Origin: Bacillota bacterium
Lineage (GTDB): Bacteria; Bacillota; Sulfobacillia; RBS10-35; JAJYVN01
NCBI GenBank assembly: GCA_021827805.1
Contig: JAKAUG010000181.1
Coordinates: forward strand, 1-8,706
Length of the DNA stretch: 8,706 nt
Reading direction: 5' to 3'
A program made the position numbers and the translations under genes. The notes beneath the pieces were generated by a model. The model saw only the letters and a program-made list of their open reading frames with translations. It ran no database searches and was not told the origin of the DNA. Position 1 is the first letter of the stretch. Each line of letters opens with the position of its first letter. Below are positions 6,414 through 8,706 of the stretch, piece by piece.

Positions 6414-7400
6414 GTGTTGGCGCTGGGCCGTCTGGTGGGCGGCCTCATCGCGGTTGTGCTGAGCGCGTCCCTGTTCACCAATGCCCTGGAGTGGCTTGGA
6501 CGGCGTCTCGGGCTCGGGCACGGGGCACTCGGCTCCATCTTTGCCGCACTGGGGACCGCGCTGCCGGAGGCCTCCATCGCCGTCCTTGCGGCCCTGGTGC
6601 CCGGCGCGGGCGCGTCGACCGCGGACGGCGTCAGCATCGGGGCCATCCTGGGGGCACCGTTGCTGTTGGCCACGCTCGGGCTGGGCCTGCTCGGCCTGGG
6701 TGCTCTGCGGGCGGGACGCAGTCAGCTCGATGTGCCGCCGCGTGCCCTGCGCCGCGATCTTGTGCTCTATCTGAGCACCTTCGGCCTGGCCTGCCTGGCC
6801 GGGATGCTCGGTCTGGGCGCCCGCTGGCGCGTGCCGCTGGCGCTGGCGCTCGTCGCTGTGTATCTGGTCTTCGCCTGGCGCGTGCTCCAGGGCGGCGCCG
6901 GCACCCAGGACGAGGAGAAGCCGCGCCGCCTCTGGTTTGCACCCAGGAGGGACTGGCCCTCCCCGTGGGCCATCGCGGGGCAGCTTGGCACCGCCGCCGT
7001 GCTCATGCTGGGTGGAGCTCGCCTCTTTGTCTCTGTGCTTGCCAGCGCGGCCGCCGCCCTGGGGTTATCCGGCTTTGTGCTGGCCGTGCTCGTCGCGCCG
7101 TTGGCGACGGAGTTGCCGGAGACCTTGAACAGCGTGCTCTGGGTTGGGCAGGGTAAGGACACGCTGGCGGCCGGTAACATCACCGGAGCACTGGCGCTGC
7201 AGGGTGCCGTCGTACCAGCCATCGGGCTCGCCTACACCCCCTGGCGCTTCGACTCGGCCGAGGTGGTGGCGGCCCTGGTGGCACTGGCCGGAGGGCTGAT
7301 GCTCCTCGGCGGCGTCCTGCGCCCGCGCCGAGTTCCGGCGTGGCTCTTGGTCTCCCCAGCCGCGCTGTATGTGGCGTTCGTGGTCTGGACCCTGGCCTGA
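6414..7400 (+). CDS. Sodium/calcium exchanger-like membrane protein (CaCA superfamily)
   Basis: A roughly ten-helix integral membrane protein with the internal two-fold repeat of cation/Ca2+ antiporters. The alpha-1 repeat carries GTALPE (residues 47-52) and SIGAILGAP (74-82). The alpha-2 repeat carries ATELPE (231-236) and GNITGALALQ (254-263). A charged cytoplasmic loop (about 155-175) separates the halves. Both ion-binding Glu positions are kept, but the second motifs have lost the usual GSN and GS(D/N), so the ion or stoichiometry may be atypical. Length is 328 residues from the GTG at 6414, eight bases after GGGGGGA. TTG 6411 and GTG 6363 (345 residues) are in-frame alternatives, the last with no clear ribosome-binding site. 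The gene is transcribed away from the SASP gene; a role in spore Ca2+ is conceivable but unsupported. Confidence 0.85.
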   Translation: MLALGRLVGGLIAVVLSASLFTNALEWLGRRLGLGHGALGSIFAALGTALPEASIAVLAALVPGAGASTADGVSIGAILGAPLLLATLGLGLLGLGALRAGRSQLDVPPRALRRDLVLYLSTFGLACLAGMLGLGARWRVPLALALVAVYLVFAWRVLQGGAGTQDEEKPRRLWFAPRRDWPSPWAIAGQLGTAAVLMLGGARLFVSVLASAAAALGLSGFVLAVLVAPLATELPETLNSVLWVGQGKDTLAAGNITGALALQGAVVPAIGLAYTPWRFDSAEVVAALVALAGGLMLLGGVLRPRRVPAWLLVSPAALYVAFVVWTLA

Positions 7401-7405
7401 TGGGC

Positions 7406-7435
7406 TTTACGTCGGTCGGAGTCTCTGAGTATACT
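7406..7435 (+). promoter_or_regulatory. Predicted promoter of the tRNA pair
   Basis: TTTACG (7406-7411) and TATACT (7430-7435) are separated by 18 bases and end 10 bases before the first base of tRNA-Val. The -10 matches the vegetative consensus at 5 of 6 positions and the -35 at 4 of 6. The position right after the antiporter stop and the spacing to the tRNA are what a stable-RNA promoter should show. Confidence 0.6.
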
Positions 7436-7445
7436 GGCTGGCGAC

Positions 7446-7520
7446 GGGCGAATAGCTCAGCGGAAGAGCACCTGCCTTACACGCAGGGGGTCACAGGTTC
7501 AAATCCTGTTTCGCCCACCA
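7446..7520 (+). tRNA. tRNA-Val (anticodon UAC)
   Basis: A full cloverleaf can be drawn. The acceptor GGGCGAA (7446-7452) pairs with TTCGCCC (7510-7516) and the D stem GCTC pairs with GAGC. The anticodon stem CCTGC/GCAGG encloses loop CTTACAC with anticodon TAC at 7478-7480. The T stem ACAGG/CCTGT carries TTCAAAT. Discriminator A7517 is followed by an encoded CCA. It lies 13 bases before tRNA-Phe and probably shares its transcript. Confidence 0.96.
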
Positions 7521-7533
7521 CATGGGGAACGAT

Positions 7534-7609
<76 letters not shown>

Positions 7610-7640
7610 CTTCGAAGCCTAGAGCCACAAAGCTTACAGA

Positions 7641-7671
7641 GAAGCCCCCCAAGAAGAACCTGGGGGGCTTC
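7641..7671. terminator. Strong hairpin after the tRNA pair
   Basis: GAAGCCCCCC and GGGGGGCTTC form a perfect 10-bp stem around an 11-base loop (AAGAAGAACCT). The plus-strand flank AACCTTGTTT is moderately T-rich, so it could end the tRNA transcript; it also lies 23 bases beyond the stop of the minus-strand integrase remnant. It may instead belong to the attachment region of the element. Confidence 0.6.
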
Positions 7672-7678
7672 AACCTTG

Positions 7679-7698
7679 TTTGCTACCGATTTGCTACC
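7679..7698. repeat. Direct repeat TTTGCTACC x2, integrase arm-site candidate
   Basis: Two identical 9-mers, 7679-7687 and 7690-7698, are separated by GA, an 11-base period of about one helical turn. The second copy overlaps the TAG stop of the integrase remnant. Short tandem direct repeats between the attachment core and the end of int are typical of arm-type sites bound by the N-terminal domain of tyrosine recombinases. That role is inferred from place and spacing only. Confidence 0.5.
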
Positions 7699-7905
7699 CT
7701 TTGGTCTGTGTTTTTGCTCGCTGAATGGCGGCCAAGGCTTTGCCGGCCGCCTCCCGTTGGTCTCCGGGAAGCGCATGCCCGTATAAGTCCATGGTGGTAC
7801 TGGGCTTCGCGTGCCCAAGCCGGCGCTGTGCGACCACCACCCGCCCGTCTTCGCGCATGATGAGCGTGCCTGCGGTGTGCCGCAATCCGTGAAATCGGGA
7901 GTCCT
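7694..7905 (-). pseudogene. Tyrosine recombinase/integrase, C-terminal fragment
   Basis: Only the last part of the catalytic domain remains, about 70 codons. It reads from SRFHGLRHTAGTL through QRRLGHAKPSTTMDLYGHALPGDQ to a TAG at 7696-7694. It retains the second catalytic Arg with its His (HGLRHT), the H of LGH and the nucleophile Tyr of DLYGH, all in the phage-integrase order. The first catalytic Arg, the core-binding domain and the N-terminal arm-binding domain are absent. The reading frame continues upstream (towards higher coordinates) but there it is antisense to the AAA ATPase and shows no integrase features. Full-length relatives are about 370-400 residues, so roughly 80 per cent is gone and it cannot be active. 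The right boundary is approximate (7898-7912). Confidence 0.82.
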
Positions 7906-8419
7906 GCCGCCCGCCACCGCCGGCCGGGCCCGCGAGCAGTTCCAGACCCTGCTCGCCGACCTGGCCACGGCTCAGGGCAAGCGTCCCGTGCTGCTCATCG
8001 ACGAGGGCCACGAGCTCTCCGACGAGATGGTCCACGAACTGCGCTACCTGCAGAACGTCCAGGACTGTGACGCCGCCAGCCCGTTCACGCTGATCCTCTG
8101 CGGTCAGCCGGCGTTGCGCGCCATGCTCCGCCTCAAGAGCTTCGAGGCCGTCGCCCAGCGCGTCTCCGTGCGCTGCCACCTCGCCCCGCTGGACCTCCAG
8201 CAGACCGCGGCCTTCGTCCGTCACAGCCTCAGCCACGCGGGCATCGATCGGCCACTGTTCACCGAGGCGGCGATCGAAACGCTGCACACCCACGCCAGCG
8301 GCCTCTGCCGCCGGCTCGGTAACCTCGCCACCCACGCCCTGCTCGATGCCGCCCTGCACAAGACACCGCTCGTCGAAGAACCCAGCGTCCGCCGCGCCGT
8401 TGCCGAACTTGACGACTGA
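7889..8419 (+). pseudogene. ExeA-type AAA ATPase of a transposon, N-terminally truncated
   Basis: Resembles the ExeA/GspA-like AAA ATPases that accompany Mu-type DDE transposases. Homology is recognisable from about 7910 to the stop: Walker B VLLIDEGHEL (7988 onward), sensor-1 segment FTLILCGQPALR, AQRVSVRCHLAPLD, and the C-terminal lid AAFVRHSLSHAGIDRPLF...LCRRLGNLATHALL. The first 100 or so residues, including the Walker A P-loop, are missing. In their place is the antiparallel integrase fragment, so ATP binding should be lost. An in-frame GTG at 7889 could allow translation but has no ribosome-binding site, and the frame stays open leftward to 7811 through antisense integrase sequence. No transposase gene is in the window. 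It is followed 17 bases later by a small gene with a good ribosome-binding site, so the original unit was probably an operon. Confidence 0.75.
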
Positions 8420-8436
8420 GCAGGAGGTTGCGCATC

Positions 8437-8706
8437 ATGCCCGATCTCGCCCTCGGCGCCAGCCGCCCCTACTCCCTGGTCACCACCGTCGTTCATCGCG
8501 GCCCCGCGCAGGTCTGCCGTATGCAGCTCGACATCCACCTGGCGTCCGCCGACCTCCGCATCCGGTTCCTGGACCGTGACACCATCCTCGGCGTCTGCCA
8601 CGCCCTCACCGAGCTGATGGAGGAGGCCTACTTCCCGGACCCCCGCGACTACCGCCCCGTGCGCATGCGTGTTTATACCGACCAGGATCAGCCCCAGGGA
8701 CCAAAG
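8437..8706 (+). CDS. Unrecognised small protein downstream of the ATPase, 3' end outside window
   Basis: The gene opens with ATG 8437, nine bases after a strong AGGAGG (8422-8427), and stays open for 90 codons to the window edge. The protein begins MPDLALGASRPYSLVTTVV and contains an alternating beta-like stretch (QLDIHLASADLRIRFLD), a helix (ILGVCHALTELMEEAYF), and YRPVRMRVYTD. I see no membrane segment, signal peptide, zinc motif or catalytic signature, and I do not recognise the family. It starts 17 bases after the ATPase stop and shares that gene's C-ending codon preference, so it is probably part of the same transposon-derived operon. The AGGAGG and consistent codon use make it a real gene; its completeness cannot be judged. 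Confidence 0.65.
   Translation, partial: MPDLALGASRPYSLVTTVVHRGPAQVCRMQLDIHLASADLRIRFLDRDTILGVCHALTELMEEAYFPDPRDYRPVRMRVYTDQDQPQGPK

Larger units (their letters stand above)
7610..8706. mobile_element. Remnant of tRNA-Phe-integrated element, rearranged (right edge open)
   Basis: From the end of tRNA-Phe onward the content is accessory: a hairpin, integrase-arm-like repeats, the C-terminal part of a tyrosine recombinase, a truncated transposon-type ATPase and an unrecognised gene. Codon use from about 7905 favours CTC, GTC, GCC and CGC, whereas the resident genes favour CTG, GTG and GCG. The left boundary at the tRNA is reasonable; the right boundary is beyond the window. Confidence 0.5.

Noticed and set aside
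5129..6673. Long minus-strand open frame of about 514 codons
   Set aside because: Overlaps four genes supported in other frames, and its composition is typical of antisense GC-rich DNA.
7727..7751. Inverted repeat GGCGGCC / GGCCGCC inside the integrase remnant
   Set aside because: Seven-base GC-only arms within Ala-rich coding sequence are expected by chance in this genome.
7906..8359. Upstream extension of the integrase frame on the minus strand
   Set aside because: It is antisense to the well-supported AAA ATPase and lacks integrase motifs; only the part below about 7905 is real.

Overview
The window is very G+C-rich bacterial chromosome, with third codon positions dominated by G and C. 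The best clue to the host is a small minus-strand gene at 6132-6341 that looks like an alpha/beta-type small acid-soluble spore protein (SASP). It points to an endospore-forming Bacillota (Firmicutes) of the unusual high-GC kind, such as Thermaerobacter, Symbiobacterium or Limnochordia relatives. A DUF624/YesL-like membrane protein and an LD-carboxypeptidase fit that reading. The genus-level placement is inference.

Layout. (1) Positions 1-2543, plus strand, form a tightly packed operon: the end of a biotin carrier (carboxylase/decarboxylase subunit), a 5-formyltetrahydrofolate cyclo-ligase, a six-helix DUF624-like membrane protein and an S66 LD-carboxypeptidase. Two of the three junctions are 4-base stop/start overlaps, and the third gene probably overlaps its neighbour from a TTG start. 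(2) A membrane-anchored GGDEF diguanylate cyclase (4088-2556, minus) converges on that operon. It diverges from a YchF/DUF933-type P-loop NTPase (4203-5252, plus). Between these two lies a near-perfect 27-bp dyad (4135-4161), the strongest operator candidate in the window. (3) An unrecognised membrane plus coiled-coil protein (5303-6097) has a consensus -10 box. It converges on the SASP gene across a perfect GC hairpin. The SASP gene diverges from a calcium/cation antiporter-like protein (6414-7400) that keeps both acidic motifs but has lost other expected ion ligands. (4) A tRNA-Val(UAC)/tRNA-Phe(GAA) pair (7446-7609) has its own promoter.

(5) From 7610 to the end is accessory DNA beside tRNA-Phe: a hairpin, a 9-bp direct repeat resembling integrase arm sites, the C-terminal third of a tyrosine recombinase (minus), and an antiparallel N-terminally truncated ExeA-type AAA ATPase (plus). 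An unrecognised small gene follows and runs off the window. The recombinase and ATPase fragments meet near 7900-7910, which looks like a deletion or rearrangement scar in a tRNA-integrated element. Codon use there shifts from CTG/GTG-rich to CTC/GTC/GCC-rich.

No complete new multi-gene defence or mobile system is visible. The parts most worth following are the dyad, the spore protein, the divergent NTPase and antiporter, and the scarred tRNA-Phe island.
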